This document shows positions 35,501-43,394 of a stretch of DNA of 64,000 nucleotides, in pieces (positions within the stretch are counted from its first letter, which is position 1; every line of letters begins with the position of its first letter). The translations under genes and the position numbers were made by a program. The stretch is from Elusimicrobiota bacterium (GTDB lineage: Bacteria > Elusimicrobiota > Elusimicrobia > UBA1565 > UBA9628), in contig JACQAZ010000009.1 in the NCBI GenBank assembly GCA_016194705.1, positions 103,539-167,538 on the forward strand, written 5' to 3'. The notes below the pieces were generated by a model. The model was not told the origin of the DNA and searched no databases. It saw only the letters and a program-made list of their open reading frames with translations.

Positions 35501-38500
35501 CACGCCTCCGCCCGGGGCGATCCCCGAAGCCCCGACCGTGAAGACCAGAGTCTCCACGGCCGCCTGGCAGCCCGTCGAGATCGCCGGGGCCAGACCGGCG
35601 CTTCCTTGGCCTCCGGTGCCGCCGAAGACCAGGAGCCCGGGGTTGAATGTGAACGAAGAGACCACCGTCGTGTTGAAGCCGCTGGCGTTGCTCGCCGTCA
35701 TGGTCACCAGGTAGGTGCGTCCGCTTGTGAGCTTGGCGTCGGGCAAAGCGATGGACCAGTTCGTCGTCGGCTGGCCCTGAGCGCTCAGCGTCGTCGTGCC
35801 GAGCACGATGGAGGGATTCGAGAAAGTGCCGCCGGGAAGGGGCCAGGAACTATAGTAGGAGCCGGTGAATGTGTCCTGGATTCCGACGAGGACCTTGTTG
35901 ACCGCGGAGCCGTCGGAGGCCGCGCCGCTCAAGGCCCCGCCGATCGAGGCGACCGTGGCGCTCGCGAGATTGAGCGAGACCGTCGGAGGCGAGAGGCTCG
36001 GCAGGGCCACGATGAAGGGCGTGCTGACGCCGTTGGCGATCCCTCCGGCGTTGTCGGAGGAGGTGATCGTCACGAAGGAACTCGTCGAGTAGACCGTGAT
36101 CGTGCTCGCAAACGTCGTGAAGCCTCCGGCCGTGGCCTGCGGCGCCGAGGGCCAGCTCGCAGAAGAGACGTTCGTTCCCAGGATGAGGACGGGGCGGCTC
36201 GTCGTTGTGGAGAGCAGGTTGAAGAACGAGTCGGTTTGGCGCACCGTCACGGCCGGGATCGCGACCCCCTGAACCTGCACGTCCGGGCGAAGGTTCGCGA
36301 CCGTGCCGGTCGGGCCGCCGGGGTCCGCGGTCTCCCCCGGCATGAGGACCTGGAGACGCGTAGAGGCGTTCGGGTTGATGGGAACGTTGAGCGAGGCAGC
36401 GCCGTAGACCGTCCCGCCCAAGGTCGGCGAGGCGTTGAGGCCCGATAGATGCCCGAAAGGCTCGGCCGTGCGGAAAGTCACGACGAAATCCGTCGCGCCG
36501 GCGACCAAGGTCTGCGTCTCGGCCACGCTCGGGCTCACCGAGCCGTAAGGCTCGTTCGAGTTGAGGGCGACCGGGAAGGCGGCGGCGACGACGTGCGAAC
36601 TCGAGGAGACCGCGTAGACGGTGACGGTGAAGGGGTTCCCGGCGAACTGGACCGGCGGGACCACGGGCGAGTTTCCGGTGCCGGAGTTGTAGGTCTGCTG
36701 GAAGGAGGTGATCGCGAGGAACGGCAGGAAGTTCCAGTTGGTATTGCCGCCCCCGTCGACCGACATGAGGTCGTTGGCGTCGACCCGCTTGCCGGCGCCG
36801 GCGTTCGAGTCGCTGACCGAGACCCGGGTCACGCTGGAGGCGGCCACCAGGTTGAGGCTCCAGGGAGTCCCGCTGAGCGAGGAGCGCAGGTTCGCGAAGC
36901 CCGTCACCAGGGCCCCTCCGTGGATCTCGAGGTCGTCGATCGTGTAGGTCGGACCGTTCTTGAAGGTCACGGTGCTGCCCGCGAAGTCGTCGGTGAAGGT
37001 CGTGATGACGCCGCTCGTGTTGGAGCTGAAGAACAGTCTGTTGATGTTGACGGCCAGGCCGTTGAAGTTGACTCCGGACCCCACGGGAGTCCCGTCGATG
37101 GCGACGGAAGTCCTCGCCGGAACGTCCCCCGAGCCGTCGAAAGTGACGGTGCTCGTCTGCGGGTTCCAGTTGGCGATGTTCGGCACGATGAAGTCGCCGC
37201 CGACGAGGTGGCTGAAGGCTCCGCCGTTGAGGGCCGTGCCGGTCAGGCGCACGTCGCCGCGCAGGAACAGCGGGCCCGCCGCCGTGACGGCCCCGGGCCC
37301 CGGCCCCGCGAGGCTCATGGCGTTGGCGAGCGCGCCGGAGACCGTCATCGTCGTCGCGCCGACGCTCTGCGCCGCCGCCCCGAAGGACCAGAAGGCGCTC
37401 CCGCCGAAGCCGGTGGAGAAGAGGAAGTCGCCCGTCAAGACCGAGCCCGTCGACTGCATGACCAGCACGCCCGTCGAGCCCTGGATGTAGGAGTTCGAGA
37501 TTGTCGGGCTGCCCGTGCCGTCGAGCTTGACGCCGATGCCGAGGCTCGTGACGGTGCTGTAGCTCAAGGTCGAGGAGTCCCCGACGCAGGCGCCGGCCGT
37601 GCGGATGATGACGCCCGGCCCCCCGCCCGTGTTGGTGATCGTATCGGAGGAGAGCGTTGTAAAGCTGTCGATGACGCTCACTGTGGTCGTGGCGCCGCCG
37701 ACGGACACCATCGTGCTCTTGACGACCGAGTTCAAGGTGCCGCCGCAGCCGAACGAGACCGCCGCCGCGGCCGGGGCAAGCGCGGAGATGTACGACTGGC
37801 TGATCGTGTTGTTGCTTCCCGTGTTGACGAACTGCATCGCGGTCACGCCGCTGACCGTCGTGATCATCGTGCTCAGCGTGACCGTGTTGAAGCTCGCGTT
37901 GAAGTCGTAATACATCGCTCCCGCGCCGGCGTTGCCGTATAGGTAGGAATTGCTGATCGTGTTGAACGAGTTCGCCAGCGCCCCTCCGCCGATGTAGACG
38001 CCGTCGCCGCCGCAGCCGCCGGCCGCCGAGGTCATCGTGCTGAGGTCGATCGTGTTGCTGTTGGAGCCGCCGCTGACGAACACGCCGTTGCCCGAGGGAT
38101 TGGCGACGTAGGAGTTGACGATCGCGTTGTAGCTGACCCCAGAGAGGTGCAGCGTCCCGGCGGTGCAGCCGCCGGCGGTGCCGGTCATGGTGCTCGCGCT
38201 GATGAGGTTGGTGCTTCCGCCGCCCGAGAGCTGGAGGGCCTCGCCGCTGGCGTTGGTGTTCGAGATGAAGGAGCCGATGACCGTCGTCGAAGAGGCGGCG
38301 GTGAGGGCCATCGCGGGCACGCCGCCGTTGTTGCCCGTGATGTAGCAGCCGATCAGGGTGTTGCTGTCGACGCCGACGCCGTTGAAATTCGCCGCGATGT
38401 TTCCGGTCCCGGTGATGATGTCGTTCTTGAAGGTGTTGGAGGAGGCGAACACGCCCATGCCGGTGATCCCGATGATCGTGCTCGCTTGGACGGTGTAGTG

Positions 38501-39967
38501 GTCGGCTGGGGGTCCGCAGATCGGCGCGGTGGTGCGGATGTCGAGGCCTTTGCCCAGGGGATTGCTCATCCGGCCCCCGGTGAAAGTGTTCGACGAGCCT
38601 GAGCAGAACACCATCGCGGCGTCCGAGGCCCCATTGCTGCTGGCCGCCGTGCTGCCAAAGACGTTGTTGTTCGAACCGGCGAGCTGCATCGCGCGCGTGG
38701 CGCCGTTGTACGCATAGATCGCGACGGCGGTATTCGAGGCGCCGGCCAGCGTGAACGCGTAGCCGTTGCCGCCCGAGACGAAGTTCGCGGTCATCGTGCT
38801 GAGGCTGAGGAGGTTAGAGCTGCCGGTGACCATGACGCCGCCGGCAGACGGGTTGTCGGCGAAAGACTGCGTGACCGTGTTCGACGAGCCGCCGATGAAC
38901 AGGTCGTTGCAGGTGATGGTGTTGTTGATGATGTAGCTCCCGGAGATCTTGTTCGCGTCGGCTCCCACCAGGATCTGGAGCGCGCCGCCGTTGGCGGTCT
39001 GATTGAAGATCGAATTCGCGATCGTGTTGCTCGAGGCGCCGACGTCCAGCGCAAGGGCGTAGCCGCAGGGCGTCGGCACTATCGTGGTATTACTTGTGAA
39101 AGTACTGCTCACGATGGTGTTGCTCGCGGCCCTCAGGAAGTAGGCGGTGTTGCCGTTCAAGCTGACGACGTCGTCCTGGGAGAACGTATTGCTCGCGGCC
39201 GACACCAGGTAGAGGGTCGGGACCCCCACGCCGCTGCTCGTGATCGTGCTGTTGGCGACGCTGTTGCCGTTCGAACCCGTGCTCAGGAGCAGCGCGAACG
39301 AGGCGGCGCCGCCGATGTAGGTGTTGTAGAAGGTGTTGGTCGAGGAGTTGTAGAGCGCGACGACCGGATTGCCGGCCGAGTTGTTCGTCATCGTGCTCTG
39401 ATAAATGGTGTTCGAGGAGCCCAGGACCAAGAGGGCCGGGAAGCCCGACGCCGTGAAGCTCGAATCGTCGATGGTGCTCAGGCTGCTGATGGAGACCGCG
39501 GCGTTGGCCCAGATGTTGCCGTTCTCGTTGACGACCGTCGACGAGATCTGGACGTAGGCCGAGGAGGCGACGACGGCGTAGGTCGCGCCCGTCGCCACGG
39601 CCGAGATGGTCAGACCCGCGATCGTGACGCTGGGGCTGTGGACGTCGAAGCCCACGCCGGTTATGACATTGACCACCGCGGGGAACCCGACGTCCGAGGA
39701 GATGATGATCCTGAAGCCGTTCATGTTCCGGTTCACGCCGCCGACGTTGGAGTCGACGTCGTCGGCGCCGGTGTAAGGAGAGTGCAGGTGGATGCAGAGG
39801 TCGCCCGTGAAGGTCGCGGGGGCATTCGAGATGATGACTTGCTGGACCGAGTTGGTCACGTCGGCGATGTAGTTGACGTTCCCCATGCAGCTGACGGCGC
39901 GCGCCTCGCCCGCGGTCCCCGCCAGGACCGCGGCTGCGAACGTCGCCTTCAGCCAGCGCGCTTTCAT
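29513..39967 (-). CDS. Giant exported beta-helix protein with CTD of FlgD/sorting type (3,484 residues)
   Basis: A signal peptide (to about residue 24) precedes roughly 800 residues of NosD-like parallel beta-helix, with rungs marked by S-S-N-T or G-S-N-N. Beta-rich Ig-like and CarboxypepD_reg-like repeats follow; the latter, in the last third, include S-G-V-V-T-D and Q-G-R-Y-V-F-S-G-L. The last 90 residues read F-P-N-P-F-D, F-S-L-P, I-Y-N-T-A-G-D-R-V-R, W-D-G-R-N-D-A-G and S-G-V-Y-I-G-Q-V-K, ending K-M-A-L-I-K. This is the FlgD-like fold found as a C-terminal sorting domain of surface proteins. An adhesin, S-layer-like or glycan-binding surface protein is likely. The frame is open over 10.4 kb without any disruption. 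It starts 1 nt after the beta-barrel gene stop. Confidence 0.85.
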   Translation of the reverse strand: MKARWLKATFAAAVLAGTAGEARAVSCMGNVNYIADVTNSVQQVIISNAPATFTGDLCIHLHSPYTGADDVDSNVGGVNRNMNGFRIIISSDVGFPAVVNVITGVGFDVHSPSVTIAGLTISAVATGATYAVVASSAYVQISSTVVNENGNIWANAAVSISSLSTIDDSSFTASGFPALLVLGSSNTIYQSTMTNNSAGNPVVALYNSSTNTFYNTYIGGAASFALLLSTGSNGNSVANSTITSSGVGVPTLYLVSAASNTFSQDDVVSLNGNTAYFLRAASNTIVSSTFTSNTTIVPTPCGYALALDVGASSNTIANSIFNQTANGGALQILVGADANKISGSYIINNTITCNDLFIGGSSNTVTQSFADNPSAGGVMVTGSSNLLSLSTMTANFVSGGNGYAFTLAGASNTAVAIYAYNGATRAMQLAGSNNNVFGSTAASSNGASDAAMVFCSGSSNTFTGGRMSNPLGKGLDIRTTAPICGPPADHYTVQASTIIGITGMGVFASSNTFKNDIITGTGNIAANFNGVGVDSNTLIGCYITGNNGGVPAMALTAASSTTVIGSFISNTNASGEALQLSGGGSTNLISASTMTGTAGGCTAGTLHLSGVSYNAIVNSYVANPSGNGVFVSGGSNSNTIDLSTMTSAAGGCGGDGVYIGGGALANSFNTISNSYLYGNAGAGAMYYDFNASFNTVTLSTMITTVSGVTAMQFVNTGSNNTISQSYISALAPAAAAVSFGCGGTLNSVVKSTMVSVGGATTTVSVIDSFTTLSSDTITNTGGGPGVIIRTAGACVGDSSTLSYSTVTSLGIGVKLDGTGSPTISNSYIQGSTGVLVMQSTGSVLTGDFLFSTGFGGSAFWSFGAAAQSVGATTMTVSGALANAMSLAGPGPGAVTAAGPLFLRGDVRLTGTALNGGAFSHLVGGDFIVPNIANWNPQTSTVTFDGSGDVPARTSVAIDGTPVGSGVNFNGLAVNINRLFFSSNTSGVITTFTDDFAGSTVTFKNGPTYTIDDLEIHGGALVTGFANLRSSLSGTPWSLNLVAASSVTRVSVSDSNAGAGKRVDANDLMSVDGGGNTNWNFLPFLAITSFQQTYNSGTGNSPVVPPVQFAGNPFTVTVYAVSSSSHVVAAAFPVALNSNEPYGSVSPSVAETQTLVAGATDFVVTFRTAEPFGHLSGLNASPTLGGTVYGAASLNVPINPNASTRLQVLMPGETADPGGPTGTVANLRPDVQVQGVAIPAVTVRQTDSFFNLLSTTTSRPVLILGTNVSSASWPSAPQATAGGFTTFASTITVYSTSSFVTITSSDNAGGIANGVSTPFIVALPSLSPPTVSLNLASATVASIGGALSGAASDGSAVNKVLVGIQDTFTGSYYSSWPLPGGTFSNPSIVLGTTTLSAQGQPTTNWSIALPDAKLTSGRTYLVTMTASNASGFNTTVVSSFTFNPGLLVFGGTGGQGSAGLAPAISTGCQAAVETLVFTVGASGIAPGGGVAVRLPDGWGIPTATTTVVPAPILGLVGLTHTNPAVNVAVGLNPPAFSSVTLGAGWTLMAVTPGPSFASGDTIAFSFNSFPPLDPSGRGAQFFSVLSAGDSSSPLLPISPQPPPVNLLPGTTGFLAFTSYSPFSIGPLQPSATMQLQLTDLCGNSKSSATVIISSLSAIVPTPSGPATDATAVFYNGAGPVTTVSIQPGLIFSDTFYFTTSTTGVNSLFVHATASLPAAGYAGFVAEANRAVTILGSSLTFTSVSIDTGTPSPGNKTSTLTPAVTSFVTIRFAVNASDVPWDVVISTDPVNFSPQVFYQAGLTDVSHPQNVAWNGVNELVFPAQFVSPNTYYARIRAAQGVIQDTSLRINIPQSAFIYGTLGAFGPGAILTAVGPGAGLGNAALASATGYFQIFGLVNGNSYDIAASSSVILFGQSVVLSTTVFGVTAANAGTLLPATSFAVPGLVRVNVTLPKAPFIPAPRDIGGRAFVHNAAYTKTSAGTLHFFPGSVSSDNGAQDFGQTASSLTALVLPPDIYTLEISVPDMNLSTAVAGVAVTAGGLVDEFLALPRKANVAGYAILPSTTPFGSAVSVQAQLLGSLQPTVFSGTFVPPDSPLHLTSAPYALYGLDPGSWTITAKSGGFSSTATTVLITTADVGNLMTGLGGLDLTLSSGGIIVATVTVLGDTTKVFQCFGNCVAGYFDLPLQAYNPQTFANSNVQVRLAQNAAITQSTVAISGLDSGTYVLRAFLSGFNLAGGGGQQVSVSSPSVAVASVTLVANNARLMAEIDIPRLPGGVCHSSTDFKSVGLLIEPPDAFYAARADITGITPTLIAPVPPTYENLADGTIETFYCSSMTLLSPPGGTGFGTLGAMYGPTGGFALQTVPLANNATAPLLLDVSMATFTVKGRVSLSGSLGLAGTGGVGSFAVGVSSVAGVLLNTPATGYCLLSSSNPVTVSAFHLELVPVDPHDRGLPGPFIMKGPGALGACSVLGLSAGGGPPIFSPIGFIAAINPDGTYQFSGVPAGDYVLRNNPDLDLDPGDGLELAPLHEFLRVTSDTAGVDLPMGSGSKLAGSVLLPPGVAASFPVAIVLEDSHGQPLRALNLGFNAANAITFLFDLVPDGKYAIAVVDLRSPRVFVAPPREVSVDGASVSGLTLRMAFSGTIKAGMAVRQALAGGTTQFVLITRQNESLLPPGFGVAAVADPWFIGGFAEARGSDCSAGGCRGIALDSDDKVVIEGLLPGTYDVEFVSRPGAQAADNSGLSLVTTVRSSVRVVGGQTTDIGVVQLVGGVSLSGVVTDVVTSSPIANVRMQARPAVRLPGESSGRSGLPEAFTDQQGRYVFSGLDPTARFYDVFAGVRLGEHQGDVNPAYEQKIAASVDIQSTTTLSFALTPAPYSISGQVLTRNNETLRSGEGVGEGTTSGAAIYLQKSGVVPTANPVADIVFLTDAYGKFTIPNLTRGTYRMSITALGYLTNNKVVNITTGSVSLGQLQLDWGSTIQGAIRKTDGSNPSEDEVALIIGATPDLSDFFFGLGTRDPFTRSITGYSLSGFKLATHYRLLLVSSDGQQLVSPPEASDIVFVSSQEIRNLDIVYKPSKPFVVAKDRRSGTDFLLTFQFSQALRDKTAADEDLTVLLTTAGAQGKLSAVSLAVNRRTLSAVYSPAVNESSFTLHLRAYTTIPDPDSIDTINPEFVVDSTAAFFVGIDGAHKANINNLAGGALVVEGDAARVTLPKGAFGIDVSSAVTVLMQKFNANVNTGGQQGTLGVAAANVKSLPFPASAYPSHMVQAVAALPPAVNPFSGFYDILLPLGLRTALSRPVPMTITYSTGTDPTTLNLYWYNAAANAYILQQDVTGSPPIIDTINHTITINVNHFSTFVLFNTGVEVITGNAFPGTDIEAYNFPNPFDLNDKVVHAIHGGACHPNCTVRGTLIRFSLPPDVSGDASLRIYNTAGDRVRTISLGTLAGGNFFYQPWDGRNDAGRDVASGVYIGQVKVGQRSKFFKMALIK

Positions 39968-39968
39968 C

Positions 39969-41213
39969 TCAATAGAGGTAGTTGAAGCCGAACCAATAAT
40001 TGCTCGTCGAGTAGTTGTATTTGAAGAACTGCTCGAACTGCTGATTCGAGGAGCCGCGTCCGTAGTTGAAGTCGAAGACCAGGCTGAAGTGCGGGGCCAT
40101 CGGGTAGTTCAGGTTGGCCCCGGTCATCCAGTTGTTGGTGTGGATGTGGTCGCTCAAGTACGCGCCTGCGGGATCCTGGGTCGGGCGGTACGGGTAGCGC
40201 CGGTACCAGTAGGCGGCGCTCAAACCCAACACGATGGGCTGGCGGGGCGAGCCGACCAGAAGCTTGAAAGAGGGCGCGACTTTGACCTCGCCGTAGTTGT
40301 AGAAGTAGGGGATGAACTTGGTCTGCGAGGCGTCGAAGTTGTTCTGGTTCGACGAGTTGTAGGTGCCGGAGAGGTCGAGCGCGCCCAAGGTCCGCAGGTC
40401 GGCGTTGAACTCTACGGGCATCTTGAGGCTCCCGGAAAGGGTCGTGGCGACGTCGTCGCGCAGGGGGGTGGTCAGGTTGCCGGTCGCGTCGACGAGGTGC
40501 TGGTTCGGGAAGTGCTGGTAGAGCACCCGGCCGCCTCCCTCGACGACGAAGCGGTCCTGGATGGGGGCGCTTACGCCCAGGCCCAGCATCGCGTTCTGCG
40601 TGTCGATGACGCGATTGCCGACCAGCTCGCGGGCCAGACTCTGGCCTCCGAAGTTCGTGGCGGCCTGGGACTCGAGGCTCGTGTAGTTCGGAAAGTGGAG
40701 CTCGAAGTAGTCGCCTCCGGCGTGGAACGAGAAGGGGTCGCGGTAGAGGTACTCCCCCTCGAAGCCGGCCGACCATTGATAGTAGTCGAACAGGCCCGAG
40801 CCCAGCCGCTCGTCGTTGCTCTCCTTGAGCAGCTCGTACTTGAAGCTCGTCGAGGGCTTGAGCCGCCAGTCGCTGCCCTCCGGCGTGTAGATGAGCTTGG
40901 CCGCCGCGAGGTTGTCCCACTGCATCTGGAACAGGGTCTGACCCCCGACCACGTCGAGCACCTGCTCGGTGCCCTGGTAGGCCGTGTTGATCGTCGGAAG
41001 CAAAGACCACTTGTCGTTGAATTTCATGGCCGGCGCGATCGTCCCGTTCAAATTTCCCGACAGCGTCCCCTTCTGGCCGCTGTAGAAGCTCTGCCCGCCC
41101 AGCATCTGCAGGCCGTAGATCGGGCTGATCTCCACCGCAACGGCGGCTTTCGCCGCCGTAAAGGCGGCGATCATCAAGCTTATCCGCAATAGTCGCATTC
41201 GCTCAAGGCTCAC
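39969..41213 (-). CDS. Outer-membrane beta-barrel protein
   Basis: About 414 residues with a signal peptide cleaved near A-V-A-V-E. The mature chain alternates polar and hydrophobic residues in many strands, with aromatic girdles, and ends in W-F-G-F-N-Y-L-Y, a terminal aromatic strand fit for BAM insertion. GTG 41213 overlaps the FecR-gene stop in GTGA; ATG 41198 is an equally good start. It is the second gene of a four-gene operon (FecR-domain, barrel, giant protein, PorV-like). It could be a pore or anchor for the giant protein. Confidence 0.7.
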   Translation of the reverse strand: MSLERMRLLRISLMIAAFTAAKAAVAVEISPIYGLQMLGGQSFYSGQKGTLSGNLNGTIAPAMKFNDKWSLLPTINTAYQGTEQVLDVVGGQTLFQMQWDNLAAAKLIYTPEGSDWRLKPSTSFKYELLKESNDERLGSGLFDYYQWSAGFEGEYLYRDPFSFHAGGDYFELHFPNYTSLESQAATNFGGQSLARELVGNRVIDTQNAMLGLGVSAPIQDRFVVEGGGRVLYQHFPNQHLVDATGNLTTPLRDDVATTLSGSLKMPVEFNADLRTLGALDLSGTYNSSNQNNFDASQTKFIPYFYNYGEVKVAPSFKLLVGSPRQPIVLGLSAAYWYRRYPYRPTQDPAGAYLSDHIHTNNWMTGANLNYPMAPHFSLVFDFNYGRGSSNQQFEQFFKYNYSTSNYWFGFNYLY

Positions 41214-42727
41214 TGGATAAGGCCGGCTTGCACGAGAATCTTAGGCTCCACGACCAGATCGATCTTGCGGCCCGAGAACTCCGTGGCCGTCACGCTCTGC
41301 TCGAAATTGAAGTTGAGGATCTTCTGGCGGTACGAGACGCCTGAGTTGGGCGACTGGAAGTCCGAGATCCTCGCGATCTTGCCCTGGTCGTCGATGATGT
41401 AGTTGTCCCAGCGGATGAAGGTCCCGTTGGAATAAGACTCGTAGATGACCTGATGGATCTGGTCGGGATCGGGGAAGGTCGTGCTGACGCTGCGCGTCGG
41501 AAGGGCGGCGGGCAGAAGCGCGCCCGTGAAGGGATCGTTGGTGCTCGCCGCGGTCACCAGGCTGTAGCTTTGGATGTTGGCGCCGGTCCAGCCGTACTTC
41601 AGGCCCCCGTTGACGTAGAAGCCGTAGTTGTCGAAGAGGGTCTGGTAGACCTTATGGCCGGCGACGTTGTCGTAAGCGTTGGTGACCGGATTGAACAGGA
41701 AACTGATCTGGTCGGCGGGAACGCCGTTGCTGTTGACGTCGACGGGATGGCCGCCCGTGGCGTTCTCGACGATGGAATCCTGGGTGTTGGAGCGCGCGGT
41801 CTGGAAAGCGGTCAAGAAGTACGCCGGCGGGTTGTCGACGGTGCCGGAGAGCTGGCGCAGGGCGATGCTGAGGTCGGACGGGAGGGTCTGATTGAAGGTG
41901 CCGAGGTAGTAGAAGAAATCAAAGCGGCTGGCCCGCTCGTTGAGCACGACGAGCTTGAACTGATTCGGGGTCGGCCGGATGATGTACTCCTCGAGGCGCA
42001 CGCGGTTGCCGTTGACGTCGATGAGCGCCTTGCCCTGCTGGAACTCGGCGAGCTTGATCTCGCGCGCGGCCGCAGACAGCACGTCGGCCTTGCTCATCTC
42101 GATGGCCATCTCGCGCTGCATCAGCTGATGGAACTGGCTCTGCTTCTGCTGGCCCTGCGATGGCACTCCCCCGGGCTTGTTCAAGCCGCGCAGGTCGATC
42201 TGGATGCGCTCGTTGGGGTGCAGCAGGATCTGCTGACCGCGCCGGTCCTCGACGCCGAGCAGGCCTTTGTAGAGATCGACGATGGTGCGGCCGCCCGAGA
42301 GCACCTCGACGCGGAACTCGGTGCCGCGCACCGAGCAAACCGCCGTCGGGGTTTTGACCTCGAAGCGGCGCGAGGCCATCTTCTGGACGAAGGCCTTGAT
42401 CGCGCCGAAGTTGAGCCTGATCGCCGAGCGGCCGCGGCTGGCCTCCTCCAATGTGAAGGTCGCGTTGCCGCCGAGCTCGACGCGGGAGCCATCCTCGAAG
42501 GACAGCGTGGCCTGCGCCCTCTGCCCCGTGCGGACCGTGTCCTGATCGACCAAGTCCAAAGGGAGGTCGCGGACCATGTCCCAGCGCTCCGAGCCCGAGC
42601 GCTGGAGTTGGACGATGCCCGTCGCCTTGGAGAGGTAGGCGCCGGCCCACGCGGAGCCGGGTCCAAAAAACAGGAGGACGCCGACGGCCGACAAAATTGA
42701 CAGACAGCGGTCCCCAGGTCCGCGCAT
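41210..42727 (-). CDS. Exported FecR-domain protein
   Basis: 505 residues from MRGPGDRCLS with a signal peptide ending near A-W-A-G-A. Residues about 30-150 fit FecR/PF04773: T-V-R-T-G-Q-R-A-Q-A-T-L-S-F-E-D-G-S-R-V-E-L-G, then F-E-V-K-T-P-T-A-V-C-S-V-R-G-T-E-F-R-V and L-Y-K-G-L-L-G-V. There is no N-terminal cytosolic anti-sigma part, so this is not a classical FecR anti-sigma factor. Exported FecR-domain proteins are often found beside surface proteins. The C-terminal 300 residues are beta-rich and unassigned. It leads the surface-protein operon. Confidence 0.75.
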   Translation of the reverse strand: MRGPGDRCLSILSAVGVLLFFGPGSAWAGAYLSKATGIVQLQRSGSERWDMVRDLPLDLVDQDTVRTGQRAQATLSFEDGSRVELGGNATFTLEEASRGRSAIRLNFGAIKAFVQKMASRRFEVKTPTAVCSVRGTEFRVEVLSGGRTIVDLYKGLLGVEDRRGQQILLHPNERIQIDLRGLNKPGGVPSQGQQKQSQFHQLMQREMAIEMSKADVLSAAAREIKLAEFQQGKALIDVNGNRVRLEEYIIRPTPNQFKLVVLNERASRFDFFYYLGTFNQTLPSDLSIALRQLSGTVDNPPAYFLTAFQTARSNTQDSIVENATGGHPVDVNSNGVPADQISFLFNPVTNAYDNVAGHKVYQTLFDNYGFYVNGGLKYGWTGANIQSYSLVTAASTNDPFTGALLPAALPTRSVSTTFPDPDQIHQVIYESYSNGTFIRWDNYIIDDQGKIARISDFQSPNSGVSYRQKILNFNFEQSVTATEFSGRKIDLVVEPKILVQAGLIQ

Positions 42728-42755
42728 AGATGGTTGTTTTTTTGCTGCTCCTAGG

Positions 42756-42784
42756 AGTGTAGCCCGGGCGGGGGAGACCGTCAA
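42756..42784 (-). promoter_or_regulatory. Promoter of the FecR/barrel/giant/PorV operon
   Basis: TTGACG (42784-42779), a 17-bp spacer and TACACT (42761-42756) on the minus strand. The start codon is at 42727, giving a leader of about 22 nt without an obvious Shine-Dalgarno. Confidence 0.65.
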
Positions 42785-42857
42785 TGAGACTTTTGTTACA
42801 TTTAATAAGAACGCAACAAGGGCCGGGAAGCCGCAATAGCAGAGGAAGCGGCGGGGA

Positions 42858-43316
42858 TCAGGAGCGGGCCAGCTCTTTGCGGCGCGCCTCGGCGATCTCG
42901 CGGATGGTGCGCGCCACCGAGGTGTTCTTCTTGAGCATTCGGGAAAAATCCGAGGCCTGCAGGATGAAAAGGCGCGAGGGCTTGACCGTGCTCACCGTCG
43001 CGGTCCGCGGCTGGCGGAACAGCAGCGCCATCTCGCCGAAGAACTCGCCCGGCTTGAGCACCGCGACGGGCTTGTCCCAGCCGCTTTTCTTGACCTGCAC
43101 GGCGCCGCGATAGATCAGGTAGAAGCTGTCGCCCTTGGCCCCCTCGCGGCACACTGTGGCCTTGCGCGGGAACTCCATGAGCTCCATGTACGGAAGGATG
43201 TTCGAGAGGTGCCTCAGGTCGAGCTTGGAGAAGAAGCCCATCTTGCGCAGGCCTTTCTCGAGCCAGCGGTACTCCCTCTCGCCCATCGCAACCGCCGTCT
43301 TGCGCCCGTTTCGCAT
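42858..43316 (-). CDS. Cyclic-nucleotide-binding domain protein
   Basis: 152 residues from MRNGRKTAVAMG with GGGGGAG just upstream. Most of the protein is one cNMP-binding domain: R-E-G-A-K-G-D-S-F-Y-L-I-Y-R-G and the phosphate-binding cassette P-G-E-F-F-G-E-M-A-L-L-F-R-Q-P-R-T-A-T-V. No DNA-binding domain follows, so it is not a complete CRP. It may sense cAMP, cGMP or another ligand and act through a partner protein. Confidence 0.85.
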   Translation of the reverse strand: MRNGRKTAVAMGEREYRWLEKGLRKMGFFSKLDLRHLSNILPYMELMEFPRKATVCREGAKGDSFYLIYRGAVQVKKSGWDKPVAVLKPGEFFGEMALLFRQPRTATVSTVKPSRLFILQASDFSRMLKKNTSVARTIREIAEARRKELARS

Positions 43317-43342
43317 ATTCTCCCCCGCCCGTCGATTTTTTG

Positions 43343-43371
43343 AGTCTACCACCTTCCTTGAATGGTGTCAA
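43343..43371 (-). promoter_or_regulatory. Promoter of the cNMP-binding gene
   Basis: TTGACA (43371-43366), a 17-bp spacer and TAGACT (43348-43343) on the minus strand. It overlaps the promoter region of the divergent channel-like gene. Confidence 0.7.
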
Positions 43372-43382
43372 TCGGAGTTTGC

Positions 43383-43388
43383 TAGAAT
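43383..43388 (+). promoter_or_regulatory. -10 box, leaderless architecture
   Basis: TAGAAT lies 6 nt before ATG 43395. TTGAAT at 43358-43363 is a possible but widely spaced (19 bp) -35. Confidence 0.5.
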
Positions 43389-43394
43389 CCACGG

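Noticed and set aside
29549..37942. Chain of very long plus-strand open frames opposite the giant beta-helix gene
   Set aside because: Arg/Asp/Gly-rich translations without signal peptides, domains or start signals. The minus-strand frame has a signal peptide, repeats and a recognisable C-terminal domain over its full length.
37500..39900. Regular short repeats that could suggest a CRISPR-like or satellite array
   Set aside because: The repeats follow the protein-level S-S-N-T rungs of the beta-helix. They are degenerate at DNA level and have no constant repeat with unique spacers.
41210..42727. FecR-domain protein as an anti-sigma factor of an iron-uptake system
   Set aside because: It has a signal peptide instead of a cytosolic sigma-binding part. 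No ECF sigma factor or TonB-dependent receptor gene is adjacent.
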